This document shows, piece by piece, positions 37,001-44,620 of a DNA stretch of 64,000 bases. Source of the DNA: Mesorhizobium qingshengii (GTDB lineage: Bacteria; Pseudomonadota; Alphaproteobacteria; Rhizobiales; Rhizobiaceae); contig NZ_FMXM01000005.1 of the NCBI RefSeq assembly GCF_900103325.1, positions 372,001 through 436,000 of the forward strand. The letters are read 5' to 3'. A program made the translations under genes and the position numbers. Within the stretch, counting starts at the first letter, position 1. Each line of letters opens with the position of its first letter. The notes below the pieces were generated by a model. The model ran no database searches, was not told where the DNA came from, and was given only the letters and a program-made list of their open reading frames with translations.

Positions 37001-39608
37001 CAAGACGCTGCTCGCCGTCGCCCGCGTGGTCCTGCACACGCGCAACGGCACCATCTTCGATCAGATCGAACGGGCCGAGGCGGCTGCACTGCAGGCGCGC
37101 GAACCCCTGCAGCCGTCAGGATCGCCGGTTCCGCGTGAACTGCCGTCGCTTGCGCCGATGGCGCATGCCTCGCAGGCGGTGGCGGATGCCAGCGCCGACG
37201 GAAGCGGGCTCAGCCAGTGGAACGGCTTTGGCGGTTTCGATGGCGACGGGCGGCACTATGTCGTGCGCCTCGCCGGCCGGCGCACCACACCGCAGCCATG
37301 GATCAACGTCGTCTCCAACGCTTCGTTCGGCTTCCACATCTCGGCCGAGGGGGCTGCCTTTACCTGGAGCCGCAACAGCCGCGATTACCAGCTGACACCG
37401 TGGTCGAACGACCCGGTCTCGAACCGGCCGGGTGAGGGCCTCTACATCTACGATCAGGCCAGCGGCAAGGCGTTCTCGCCGCTCGCCGCCGTGGTGCGCG
37501 ATCCCTCGATGACCTACGAGGCCTGGCACGGCCAGGGTTTCTCGACTTTCCGCTCGAAGCGCGGGCCCTTGTCGATGGATCTTACCTATGTCGTCGACCC
37601 GGTCGATCCGGTGAAGATTTCGCGATTGCGCATCCAGAATTCCGGTTCGGTGCCGGCGCGGCTGCGTGTCTATGCTTACGCCGAATGGGTGCTGGGCGGG
37701 CATCGGTCGCGCACGGCGGCAACCATCGTCCCGTCTCGCGACGCTGCCACCGGCGCGTTGCTGGCGCAAAACCCCTACGGGCTCGATTTCAGCGAGCGGG
37801 TGGCGTTCCTGGCCGCCGACGGCGGCGTGCACTCGGTGACGACCGACCGCTCGGAGTTCCTCGGCCGGCACGGCACCAGCGAGCTTCCGCACGCGGCACT
37901 GAGTGGCGCGGCACTATCGGGCCGCGTCGAGGCTGGAGACGATCCTTGCGCGGCGATCGCTCGTGACATCGAGATTCCGGCCGGTGGCGACGTGACGCTG
38001 CTCTGGCTGCTTGGCGATGCCGAGTCCGTCGAGGAAGCCAGCGCTCTGGTGCAGGAGCACCGGGGCAAGGATTTCGACAAGCGGCTGGCCGACAACGAGC
38101 GCGAGTGGCGCGGCTTCCTCGACACCATCCAGGTCGAGACGCCGGACAAGGCGCTCGACGCCATGGTCAACCACTGGCTACCCTATCAGAGCCTGGCCTG
38201 CCGCATCCGCGCCCGCTCCGCCTTCTATCAGGCAAGTGGCGCCTTCGGCTTCCGCGACCAGTTGCAGGACACGCTGGCGTTGCTGGCGCATGATCCGCAG
38301 CTGGCGCGTGACCAGATCTTGAACGCCGCGCGGCGGCAATTCCCCGAAGGCGACGTGCAGCACTGGTGGCTGCCGCGCACCGGGGCCGGAGTGCGCACCA
38401 TGATCTCCGACGACGTGGTCTGGCTGGCCCATGCCACGGCCCGCTATCTGCTGGTGACCGGCGACGCCACCATCCTGAAGGAGCAACTGCCCTTCATCGA
38501 CGGACAGGCATTGGGCGAGGGCGAGCACGATGCCTTCTTCACTCCGGAAGTTTCGAAGAAGACGGCCTCGCTGTATGATCATTGCGCGCGGGCGCTCGAT
38601 CTTGCCATCAAGCGCAGCAGCCCTGCCGGCCTGCCGTTGATCCTCGGCGGCGACTGGAACGACGGCATGAACCGCGTCGGCGAGCAGGGCAAGGGCGAGA
38701 GCGTCTGGCTTGGCTGGTTCCTGCTGAAGACTCTGAGTGACTTCGCCGCCGTCGCCAAGACCGAGGGTGATGTCAAGCATGCGCAGGCCTGGACAAAGCA
38801 CGCCGATGCGCTGAAGCGGGGGCTCGAGAGTACGGCATGGGACGGCGAATGGTACCGGCGCGGCAGCTTCGATGACGGCACGCCGCTCGGGTCGCGATCC
38901 TCGCAGGAGTGCAAGATCGACTCGATTGCCCAGTCCTGGAGCGTGCTTTCGGGAGAGGGCGATCCGGCGCGGTCGACGACGGCGATGGAGCAGGCGAGGA
39001 AGCTGCTCGTCGACGACAAGCTCAAGATCGTCAAGCTGTTCACACCGCCCTTCTCGAAGACGGACAAGGATCCTGGCTACATCAAGAGCTATCCACCCGG
39101 TGTTCGCGAGAATGGCGGCCAGTACACCCACGCCGCCACATGGTTCGTCATCGCGCTCGCCGAAATGGGGCTGACCGACGAGGCCTATCGCTGTTTCTCG
39201 ATGCTCAATCCGGTCAACCATGCGATCGACGAGGCCTCGGCCGAGCACTATCGCGTCGAGCCCTATGTGGTTGCGGCCGATATCTATGCCGGAGGCGACA
39301 AGGGCGGCCGTGGCGGCTGGACCTGGTACACCGGCTCCGCCGGCTGGCTCTACAGGGCGGCGGTCGAAGGCATCCTGGGCATCGAACGGCGTGGCAAGCG
39401 CATCCAGTTCAAGCCGAAGCTCCCCAGCCACTGGGACGGGTATTCGGCGACCCTCAAGATGCTGGGTGCGGAACTCAGGGTTCGCGTCATCCGCGACAAT
39501 AAGGCCAAGACGATTTCATTGGAGCTGAATGGGGCGAAGACCAAGGTTTCGACGGTTGAGCTGAAAAGTGGCGAGGTTGCTGACGTCGTCATCAGAATCC
39601 CGGCCTGA
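31026..39608 (+). CDS. ndvB: cyclic beta-1,2-glucan synthase
   Basis: A giant inner-membrane enzyme of 2,860 residues that initiates, elongates and cyclises beta-1,2-glucan from UDP-glucose. The N-terminal half has a GT84 glycosyltransferase region with DADTRT near residue 635 and RHHRWARGDW near 780, flanked by groups of membrane helices (about 420-485, 820-860 and 880-1,000). The C-terminal half carries two repeated carbohydrate-binding/GH94-like segments ending in a glycoside phosphorylase-like domain (GDWNDGMNR near 2,540; GGQYTHAATW near 2,700), which controls ring size. I chose the ATG at 31026 over a GTG at 31005. These glucans are needed for osmotic adaptation and host infection. It is followed by ndvA, its exporter. 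Confidence 0.96.
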   Translation: MNIQTNPAQIEKTSASFPVITEEPIRSNFLPEDRLRLLGESLAKGDLTDLFGLTPFDFQARIRDSAKKILEVYRSTNAAQARGETITPAAQWLLDNNYLVEETIFQVKRDLPRRFYRQLPTLKLPDSGSVPRALALAWTYVAHSDSSVSATMFKSIVQGFQSVEPLKIGELWALPSLLRFVLIENLRRLAVRVNRTRQMRQIANDVADKVLATDDTPDRQAILSNFSAHAQDTTFATQLLYRLRDGSQNAGKALEWLEGELEKTGSDAEEIIISEHHTLSSGNVTTGNIIRGLRLINDVDWTVWFEGVSRIDTVLRERTDFAALDFFSRDQYRTAIEELARRSNLSEYRVAEKAIELAGHAASGTIPGESEGDAAPAASAHTDVGFFLVGPRRLELEKAIGYRPTVSQTTKRAFRKTGWLGIVVPVFALTALLLVLSGNALANLGLSVPSIVLMLALFAVPASEGALAFFNTVVSLFLKPTRLVGYDYKHGVPPEARTLVVVPSLIGSRDDVEENIRNIEVHHLANTADEIYFALLSDWPDSKTEIDAADTEILEFARAEVARLNARYPSQGAPRFYILHRRRLFNAAQGAWMGWERKRGKLHELDLLLRGDSDTTFLPLDVPLPENVVHVMTLDADTRTTRDAVATLVGKLCHPLNRPHFDATKRVVTAGYTILQPRITASLTSGDDASFFQRVFSANRGLDPYVFAVSDLYQDVFGDGSFTGKGLYHVDAFEAALRGRIEENTILSHDLLEGALARSALVTDVELVEDYPIRYSVDASRHHRWARGDWQLLGFILDPRSGVPALSRWKMVDNLRRSLTPIFWVMAAIAGWTLLPFTQAAQWQALLILSLFMAPTFDVVNAILPKSGDQTPRGHFSALARDVAFGTAMVALKIVLMAHNAWMMGDAIVRTLYRLFVSRQNLLEWRTASQAHKSGDNDLGSYYGMMYGAVIIGFVGLAIPVLADSTGAFVAFFFALFWIASPAIAAWISRSAETEDRLRISAADIHALRTVARRTWHYFESFVTAEHHNLPPDNFQESPAPVVAPRTSPTNIGVYLLSVVSARDFGWISLSDAITRIDATMTTIEGMPRDRGHLFNWYDTTTLKPLYPLYISAVDSGNLAGHLVAVAAACAEWAEAPSVHLQGDFEGILDTVTILSESLDDLPDDRRQLRPLRQRLADRLDGMRRAVETIKAQPEMASIRTINLAVLAGEIRKLAAAIHTEAASAQSDIIVDWAARLEASCEAHVHDAHSDDNAVEALRAKLLTLRERTRRFAFEMDFSFLMRPERKLLSIGYRVEEHQLDESCYDLLASEARLTSLFAIAKGDLPTEHWFRLGRPIVEIGFQGALMSWSGSMFEYLMPPLVMKEPQGSILNQTSKLIIKRQIQYGRQKNVPWGISEAAYNARDRELTYQYTNFGVPGLGLKRGLGQNTVIAPYATVLAAQFNPREAVQNLARLREVGALGRHGYYDAVDFTPQRVPEGTNHVVVQNYMAHHSGMSIVAVADAIFEGRMRDRFHSDPVIESAELLLQERAPRDIPTATVRTEADERAKDETEIESPDTRIVLDPLRALRSTSVMSNGRYSVMVTATGSGYSRWGDLSVTRWQPDPAEDRLGSYIFLRDAGTGDWWSATAEPKRAAEEKAQTLFSDDKASFVKSVGTLRSEVECIVISEGNGEGRRVTLYNDGPSDRHIEVTSFAELVLGLEASDNAHPAFSKMFVETEIASNNGAIFATRRKRETSEPDVAVVHFVTDPSGLARDAEAETDRRAFIGRGRTIVDAAAFDPGARLGGHSGFTLDPIASLRRQVRVPANKKISLTFWTVVGANRTELEEAVARLDHPESFARQAMLAWTRSQVQTRHMGLSLTDAANVQKLARYLIYPDPFLRLPAESIASGLGKQSSLWPTSISGDFPIFLVRIGDVADLEIVAQALRFQEYMRTRGMMIDFVVVNEQASSYVQDLQRAVETLCENSRLRGKELGPRQHIFAVRRDLMDETTYKTLLAVARVVLHTRNGTIFDQIERAEAAALQAREPLQPSGSPVPRELPSLAPMAHASQAVADASADGSGLSQWNGFGGFDGDGRHYVVRLAGRRTTPQPWINVVSNASFGFHISAEGAAFTWSRNSRDYQLTPWSNDPVSNRPGEGLYIYDQASGKAFSPLAAVVRDPSMTYEAWHGQGFSTFRSKRGPLSMDLTYVVDPVDPVKISRLRIQNSGSVPARLRVYAYAEWVLGGHRSRTAATIVPSRDAATGALLAQNPYGLDFSERVAFLAADGGVHSVTTDRSEFLGRHGTSELPHAALSGAALSGRVEAGDDPCAAIARDIEIPAGGDVTLLWLLGDAESVEEASALVQEHRGKDFDKRLADNEREWRGFLDTIQVETPDKALDAMVNHWLPYQSLACRIRARSAFYQASGAFGFRDQLQDTLALLAHDPQLARDQILNAARRQFPEGDVQHWWLPRTGAGVRTMISDDVVWLAHATARYLLVTGDATILKEQLPFIDGQALGEGEHDAFFTPEVSKKTASLYDHCARALDLAIKRSSPAGLPLILGGDWNDGMNRVGEQGKGESVWLGWFLLKTLSDFAAVAKTEGDVKHAQAWTKHADALKRGLESTAWDGEWYRRGSFDDGTPLGSRSSQECKIDSIAQSWSVLSGEGDPARSTTAMEQARKLLVDDKLKIVKLFTPPFSKTDKDPGYIKSYPPGVRENGGQYTHAATWFVIALAEMGLTDEAYRCFSMLNPVNHAIDEASAEHYRVEPYVVAADIYAGGDKGGRGGWTWYTGSAGWLYRAAVEGILGIERRGKRIQFKPKLPSHWDGYSATLKMLGAELRVRVIRDNKAKTISLELNGAKTKVSTVELKSGEVADVVIRIPA

Positions 39609-39610
39609 CG

Positions 39611-39675
39611 CATGTCGCCCAGCAGCACGCCCTCGGGTTGGCCCCGGGGGAAGCGGCCTTCGGGACAACGACATG
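39611..39675. repeat. palindromic intergenic element, family 2 (copy B)
   Basis: CATGTCG (39611-39617) pairs with CGACATG (39669-39675), and the right side reads CGGGACAACGACATG as in the other two copies. It starts 3 bases after the ndvB stop codon. Confidence 0.65.
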
Positions 39676-39684
39676 ATGGAACAT

Positions 39685-39705
39685 GGCGCCAAGTCGCTTG
39701 GCGCC
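39685..39705 (+). terminator. strong hairpin after ndvB
   Basis: GGCGCCAAG (39685-39693) and CTTGGCGCC (39697-39705) form a perfect 9-bp stem with a 3-base loop, about 80 bases after the ndvB stop. There is no T-run, so termination or mRNA 3'-end protection are both possible. Confidence 0.5.
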
Positions 39706-40123
39706 GTGATCGAGAGCGCGGCCCAGGTCGGGACTGGTAATCATTTAGAATCAATACTTTGATGCATCCCGCTTGGGCGCTCCCACGCGGTGAATCTTGG
39801 CCCGCCGCCATCGCTGGGAGCCGCCAGGACGCGTTACTTTGCGCGTACTGTTCAGAAGGCGATTTCAGCCCCTCGTCATTCGCCTGACATGCCTCGTGAT
39901 TAAAATTTCGGCAGCACGAGCCGTCTGCCATGATTCCGCCGCATGCCTGACATTTTAGCTGTCTTCTCAAACCGTTAGGTGATCACGGCAGATTTCGGAA
40001 CGTCGCCATCTTTTGTTCGCTCGAAGGGAACTGAAGAGGTACACGGCCATTGTTTTGCGACGTATCAAGCGGTACGAGTCAAATGATGCAGTGCACAATA
40101 AACAGCATGGCGGAGTAACTGGG

Positions 40124-41908
40124 GTGACCCTTCTGCAAATCTACTGGCGAGCGCTCGGTTATCTGGCCGAAGACAAGAAACGCGTCGCGTTGATCTGTTC
40201 GGCCAACGTCGCTCTCGCCATCATCGCCATTCTCGAGCCGATCATGTTCGGCCGGGTGATCGATGCGATTTCCGAGCGCGGTTCCGTGTTTACCACGCTT
40301 GCCATGTGGGCGGGCCTGGGCGCCTTCAACATCGTCGCCTTCGTTCTGGTGGCGCGCGGCGCTGACCGTTTCGCCCACAAGCGGCGCAGCGAGGTGCTTT
40401 GCCAGTCTTTCGAACGCGTGATCACCATGCCGCTCGCCTGGCACCATCAGCGCGGCACCTCCAACGCCTTGCACACGCTGTTGCGCGCGGTCGAGACGCT
40501 GTTCAGCCTGTGGCTCGAATTCATGCGTCAGCATCTGTCCACTGCCGTTGCCCTTGTCCTGTTGGTGCCGACGGCTATCAGCATGGATCTGCGCATGTCG
40601 CTGGTCCTGCTGGCGCTCGGCGCGCTCTATGTGGGCATCGGCCGGCTGGTGATGAAGCGGACCAAGGCTGGCCAGGCCGCCGTTGAGCGTCACTATCACC
40701 AGGTGTTCGCGCATGTGACGGATTCGGTCAGCAACGTCGCCGTGCTGCAGAGCTACAACCGCCTCGGCCATGAGGCTGATACGCTGCGCCGCTACGTGAA
40801 GAACCTGCTCGACGCGCAGAATCCGGTGCTCGACTGGTGGGCGATGGCCAATGCGCTGCACCGCCTGTCGTCGACCATTTCGATGATGGTGGTGCTTTTG
40901 ATCGGTGCCTATCTGGTCACCCATGGCCAGTTGCGCATCGGCGACGTCATCGCCTTCACTGGCTTTGCCACGTTGCTGATCGCGCGGCTCGACCAGATGT
41001 CGGCCTTCGCCAACCAGATTTCCGAGGCCCGCGCCAAGCTCGAGGACTTCTACCATCTCGAGGACTCCGCCGCTGACGCCGCCGAGCCGGATGGCTTGCG
41101 CGATCTGACCAACGTCACCGGCCATGTCCGCTTCGAGAATGTCGGCTTCGAATTCGCCAATTCGGGACAAGGCATCGACGACGTGTCGTTCGAGGTTCAG
41201 GCCGGTCAGACGGTCGCCATCGTTGGCCCGACGGGCGCCGGCAAGACCACGCTCATCAACCTCTTGCAGCGCGTCTTCTCGCCGTCCCATGGGCGTATCC
41301 TGATCGACGGTATCGACACTCGCACCGTGACCCGCAAGTCGCTGCGTCATTCGATCGCCACCGTGTTCCAGGATGCCGGCCTGCTTAACCGCTCTATCGA
41401 GGACAACATCCGCGTCGGCCGCGCCGATGCGACCAATGACGAGATCCATGCCGCCGCCAACGCGGCTGCCGCGCAGGACTTCATCCTGGCCAAGAGCAGC
41501 GGCTACGATACGCTGGTTGGCGAACGCGGCGGCCAGCTGTCGGGTGGCGAGCGTCAGCGAATCGCCATTGCCCGCGCCGTGCTGAAGGACGCACCGATCC
41601 TGGTGCTCGACGAGGCAACCAGCGCCCTCGACGTCGAGACCGAGGACCGCGTCAAGGAAGCGATCGACGAATTGCGGCGCGACCGCACCACCTTCATCAT
41701 CGCCCACCGCCTAACCACCGTTCGCGACGCCGATCTGGTCGTGTTCATGGATAAGGGCAGGGTAGTCGAGATGGGCGGCTTCGCGGAACTTTCGATGCGC
41801 AATGGCCGGTTTGCCAGCTTGCTGCGCGCCGGTGGCCTGCTTAACGACGAGGAGGTTCGCCGCCTCAGCCGCACCGTTCAGCAGCAGCAGCAGGAAGCAG
41901 CCGCCTGA
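40124..41908 (+). CDS. ndvA: beta-(1,2)-glucan export ATP-binding/permease protein
   Basis: A 594-residue half-size ABC exporter: a membrane domain with about six helices (about 20-310), then an ATPase with Walker A GPTGAGKTT, signature LSGGERQR, and Walker B ILVLDEATSALD. It matches NdvA/ChvA along its length, including HHQRGTSNALHTLLRAVETLF. It moves cyclic beta-1,2-glucan made by NdvB to the periplasm. Family members begin (M)SLLKIYWRA, which fixes the start at the GTG at 40124 (VTLLQIYWRA), with GGAG 8 bases before it. Longer frames beginning upstream have no family support. Confidence 0.95.
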   Translation: MTLLQIYWRALGYLAEDKKRVALICSANVALAIIAILEPIMFGRVIDAISERGSVFTTLAMWAGLGAFNIVAFVLVARGADRFAHKRRSEVLCQSFERVITMPLAWHHQRGTSNALHTLLRAVETLFSLWLEFMRQHLSTAVALVLLVPTAISMDLRMSLVLLALGALYVGIGRLVMKRTKAGQAAVERHYHQVFAHVTDSVSNVAVLQSYNRLGHEADTLRRYVKNLLDAQNPVLDWWAMANALHRLSSTISMMVVLLIGAYLVTHGQLRIGDVIAFTGFATLLIARLDQMSAFANQISEARAKLEDFYHLEDSAADAAEPDGLRDLTNVTGHVRFENVGFEFANSGQGIDDVSFEVQAGQTVAIVGPTGAGKTTLINLLQRVFSPSHGRILIDGIDTRTVTRKSLRHSIATVFQDAGLLNRSIEDNIRVGRADATNDEIHAAANAAAAQDFILAKSSGYDTLVGERGGQLSGGERQRIAIARAVLKDAPILVLDEATSALDVETEDRVKEAIDELRRDRTTFIIAHRLTTVRDADLVVFMDKGRVVEMGGFAELSMRNGRFASLLRAGGLLNDEEVRRLSRTVQQQQQEAAA

Positions 41909-41927
41909 TAGGGTTAGTGCTGCCTCC

Positions 41928-41952
41928 GCCTTCTCCCGAAAAGGGAGAAGGC
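41928..41952 (+). terminator. hairpin terminator after ndvA
   Basis: GCCTTCTCCC (41928-41937) pairs with GGGAGAAGGC (41943-41952) around GAAAA, 20 bases after the ndvA stop. The same arms occur at 22281-22303. Confidence 0.6.
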
Positions 41953-42016
41953 AAGACCCGCCTGCGACACCGCCGCTCGATTGCCCCAAACGCGCCGCCG
42001 GTCTATGTAGAGCCGC

Positions 42017-42775
42017 ATGAGCGACATGACTTCACGCCTGACCGGCTGGATGGATCTTGCCAACCCGACGCGCTTCGTCGGGCTGGCCGACAAGATCGTG
42101 CCATGGCTGGCAACGATCGCCGCGCTCATCCTCGGCATCGGGCTCTATATGAGCTTCGCGGCGCCCGAGGATTTCCAGCAAGGCATCACCGTCCGCATCA
42201 TGTACCTCCATGTGCCTTTCGCCTGGCTCGCTATGATGTGCTACACGCTGATGGCAATCTCGGCGCTGGGCACGCTGGTCTGGCGGCATCCGCTGGCCGA
42301 TGTCGCGCTGAAATCCGCGGCCCCCATCGGGGCTGTCTTCACCGCCCTGGCGCTGGTCACCGGTTCGATCTGGGGCAAGCCGATGTGGGGCACCTGGTGG
42401 GTCTGGGATGCGCGGCTGACCTCGGTCTTCGTGCTGTTCCTGATGTATCTCGGCATCATCGCGCTGACCCGTGCGCTCGACGATGCCGGGCGCGCCGCCT
42501 GGGCCGCCGCCATCATCACGCTGGTCGGCTTCATCAACATCCCGATCATCAAATTCTCGGTCGACTGGTGGAACACGCTGCACCAGCCGGCCTCGGTGTT
42601 CCGGCTCGGCGGGCCGACCATCGATCCCAGCCTGCTGTGGCCGCTGCTGGTCATGGCCGTCGGCTTCACAGTGCTGTTCTTCGCGTTGCACCTGATGGCG
42701 ATGCGTACGGAAATCCGCCGCCGCCGGGTCATTGCAATGCGTCGCGTCGCCGCCAGGCAGGCCGAGCGGATTTAG
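42017..42775 (+). CDS. ccmC: heme exporter/handling protein CcmC
   Basis: A 252-residue inner-membrane protein with six helices and the tryptophan-rich WGTWWVWDARLTS motif that holds haem at the periplasmic face. The flanking His ligands are in YLHVPFAW and TLHQPASVF. CcmC passes haem to CcmE during cytochrome c maturation. CcmA/CcmB are not upstream (ndvA is), and the 57 bases downstream are too short for ccmD followed by other ccm genes. The gene therefore stands apart from a standard ccm operon in this window. Confidence 0.95.
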   Translation: MSDMTSRLTGWMDLANPTRFVGLADKIVPWLATIAALILGIGLYMSFAAPEDFQQGITVRIMYLHVPFAWLAMMCYTLMAISALGTLVWRHPLADVALKSAAPIGAVFTALALVTGSIWGKPMWGTWWVWDARLTSVFVLFLMYLGIIALTRALDDAGRAAWAAAIITLVGFINIPIIKFSVDWWNTLHQPASVFRLGGPTIDPSLLWPLLVMAVGFTVLFFALHLMAMRTEIRRRRVIAMRRVAARQAERI

Positions 42776-42832
42776 GGCGCCATTGCGCCGGTGCACTGAC
42801 AGATCAAGCGTTCATCGTCTCTGAACAGCTTG

Positions 42833-43123
42833 TCATTTCTGCAGATTGTGAACCTCGAACGCGGTCTCCTGAGGCGGCGAGGTGAACCCGCCCTTGATGC
42901 CCGTTTTCATTTGAGGCATCAGGATATCGTCCCGGAATTGCTCCCAACTCTTCTTGGATTCGTGAACCGCGACAATTGACCAGCCACCGGCCGACGGGCC
43001 GGCAACATGGAAGACTTGGCCTTTTGGCAGGCTTTTTCCGCCTGCTGGATGCACAGCAGCGATTGACGCCTCGTATTGCTCCTTCGTGCCGCCAGGAAAA
43101 TAATGCGTGATTGCGTAAGCCAT
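42833..43123 (-). CDS. small dimeric alpha-beta barrel (monooxygenase-like) protein
   Basis: A 96-residue protein, MAYAITHYFPGG through FEVHNLQK, resembling small ferredoxin-like dimeric alpha-beta barrel proteins, some of which act as antibiotic biosynthesis monooxygenases. A conserved-looking GPSAGGWSIVAVHESKKSWE lies in the middle. I start at the ATG at 43123; an upstream extension adds 11 unconserved residues. No cofactor motif is visible, and the family assignment is by overall shape. It stands alone between ccmC and the aldolase-like gene. Confidence 0.65.
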   Translation of the reverse strand: MAYAITHYFPGGTKEQYEASIAAVHPAGGKSLPKGQVFHVAGPSAGGWSIVAVHESKKSWEQFRDDILMPQMKTGIKGGFTSPPQETAFEVHNLQK

Positions 43124-43270
43124 TTTTGTTTTCCTCCCGAGCAAGCCGCAAACCATCCAATGGCCGGCTTGCTGAAGCCAGATTGACGTAAGGGAACACC
43201 GGGGACAAGCAGAACCTTAGACAGGGTCGACCATGCACCATGCCCTGGACACGGGTTTTGGATGTTCGCG

Positions 43271-44332
43271 TCAGCCGGTGCGGCCGCGCGCGACCACCGG
43301 CAGCGTTTCCAGCACCTTTTCACCTGAGATCAGATGCACCTGGTCGAACAGATTGGTGACGACGCAGCAATGGTCGGGCACGACGCGGACGCGTTCACCG
43401 ATGCGCAGCTTGGCCTGGTCCGAAAGCGTGACGGTGCCGTGCTCCTCGCTCAAGCCGGTCACCCGCGCGCCCGACACGCCGAGCAGCTCGCCGAAATCGG
43501 CGAGCCCCAGCGTATCGCTGGACAGCGCCTTGCTGCCGGCGTCGAGGATGGCGCGCGTCGGCGTCGGATGGCTGACCACCGTCGACAGCACCGTCAGCGC
43601 GCAATCGTCGAGAGTGCCGACGCCTTTGGCGACCTGATAGCGATCGAGATAGATGTAGGTGCCGGGGCGATATTCGGTGACGACCGATGCGCCGCTGGAG
43701 CGCCACATGTCCGGCGTGCCGCCGCTGGAGATGCGTTCGCAGGCGAGGCCCGATGCGGCAAGCGCCTGCCTGGCCTTGGCAAGCCAGGCCTCGGCCTCGG
43801 CCGCGCGGCCGGCGGCCGGATAGGTCATCAGCCCGCCGAAGACGAGGCCGCCAGCCTTGTCGATCTGTCTTGCCAGCGCAATCGCTTCGTCAGCCGTCTG
43901 CACGCCGCAGCGGCCCATGCCGGTGTCGCATTCGACCAGCACCGGCAGAGGATGGCCGGCGTCGGTGAAAGTCGCCGCCAGCCCTTCCAGCGTCTCCATG
44001 CTGTCCGCCGTCACCGACAGGGTGATACGGCGATGCAATGCCAGAAGCCGCTGCAGCTTGGCGCGGCCGAGGATGTTGTAAGGGATAAAAATATCGGTGA
44101 GCCCGGCGTCGGCCATCACCTCGGCCTCGCCGATCTTCTGACAAGTGATGCCGACGGCGCCGGCCGCCACCTGCTTCTTCGCCCAGTAGGGCAATTTGTG
44201 CGTCTTGATATGCGGCCTCAGCTTCAGCCCGTTCTTGTCGGCATGGGCCTGCGCGCGGGCAATGTTGGCTTCGGCGCGCGCCGCGTCGATAAGGATCGAG
44301 GGCGTATCGAGGTCGTGGATGGTCGGCATCAT
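43271..44332 (-). CDS. D-threonine aldolase / D-serine dehydratase-like PLP enzyme
   Basis: A 353-residue fold-type III PLP enzyme: an alanine racemase-like barrel (about 1-240) with the PLP lysine in RPHIKTHK near residue 45, and a C-terminal beta domain. The metal pair expected in D-threonine aldolases and eukaryote-type D-serine dehydratases is visible as PDHCC (His and Cys two apart). SSGGTPDMW binds phosphate. It should cleave or dehydrate a D-beta-hydroxy amino acid; the exact substrate is not readable. It begins with ATGATG and is divergent from the D-lyxose isomerase-like gene. Confidence 0.85.
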   Translation of the reverse strand: MMPTIHDLDTPSILIDAARAEANIARAQAHADKNGLKLRPHIKTHKLPYWAKKQVAAGAVGITCQKIGEAEVMADAGLTDIFIPYNILGRAKLQRLLALHRRITLSVTADSMETLEGLAATFTDAGHPLPVLVECDTGMGRCGVQTADEAIALARQIDKAGGLVFGGLMTYPAAGRAAEAEAWLAKARQALAASGLACERISSGGTPDMWRSSGASVVTEYRPGTYIYLDRYQVAKGVGTLDDCALTVLSTVVSHPTPTRAILDAGSKALSSDTLGLADFGELLGVSGARVTGLSEEHGTVTLSDQAKLRIGERVRVVPDHCCVVTNLFDQVHLISGEKVLETLPVVARGRTG

Positions 44333-44493
44333 CTGTCACCCTATGAAAATCCGCAGGGGTTATGATCCTGAAAGCGCGCGATGTCACGCGGCCAGCCGGG
44401 CGGATCTGTGGTCCATGCGCACAAGCCGCAAGGCGGTGCAGGGCGGCAAGACGGATCGACACCGCATCGGTGTTCGGCTATGCGGTTTGCCAA

Positions 44494-44539
44494 TGCATGT
44501 CGCTCAAAGATGCGTAGCGGTTTGGGACAACGACATGCA
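44494..44539. repeat. palindromic intergenic element, family 2 (copy C, most complete)
   Basis: TGCATGTCG (44494-44502) pairs perfectly with CGACATGCA (44531-44539), and the right side reads TTTGGGACAACGACATGCAT. It lies between the two divergent genes at 44332 and 44621. Two further copies with decayed arms are near 6,330 and 39,670. Confidence 0.7.
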
Positions 44540-44620
44540 TGCTAACAACTTCAAGCGTATCGCGTGAACCCCGTCAGACGCCGCGCGCTTGAGCAAAGTC
44601 GACACGAAGGACCCATGATC

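Larger units (their letters stand above)
39609..40123. other. ndvB-ndvA intergenic region
   Basis: A 515-bp stretch with no convincing gene. It begins with palindromic family 2, copy B, and a strong hairpin, then becomes AT-richer, with no clear promoter consensus that I can defend. Its length suggests ndvA has its own promoter here and is not simply read through from ndvB. Confidence 0.5.

Noticed and set aside
34734-37037. Long open frame (767 codons) on the minus strand inside ndvB
   Set aside because: It is antisense to a well-supported gene. In GC-rich codons with G/C in the third position, the opposite strand stays open by chance. The translation is rich in Arg, His and Gly with no recognisable domain.
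40013-40123. 37-codon upstream extension of ndvA from a TTG
   Set aside because: The known family start (LLKIYWRA-like) matches the GTG at 40124, which has a ribosome site; the extension has no similarity and would begin at TTG without one.
22281-41952. Matching CCTTCTCCC/GGGAGAAGG hairpins at two places as a mobile repeat
   Set aside because: Both are short hairpins right after stop codons with loops of 5 bases and no shared flanks, so ordinary terminators explain them.
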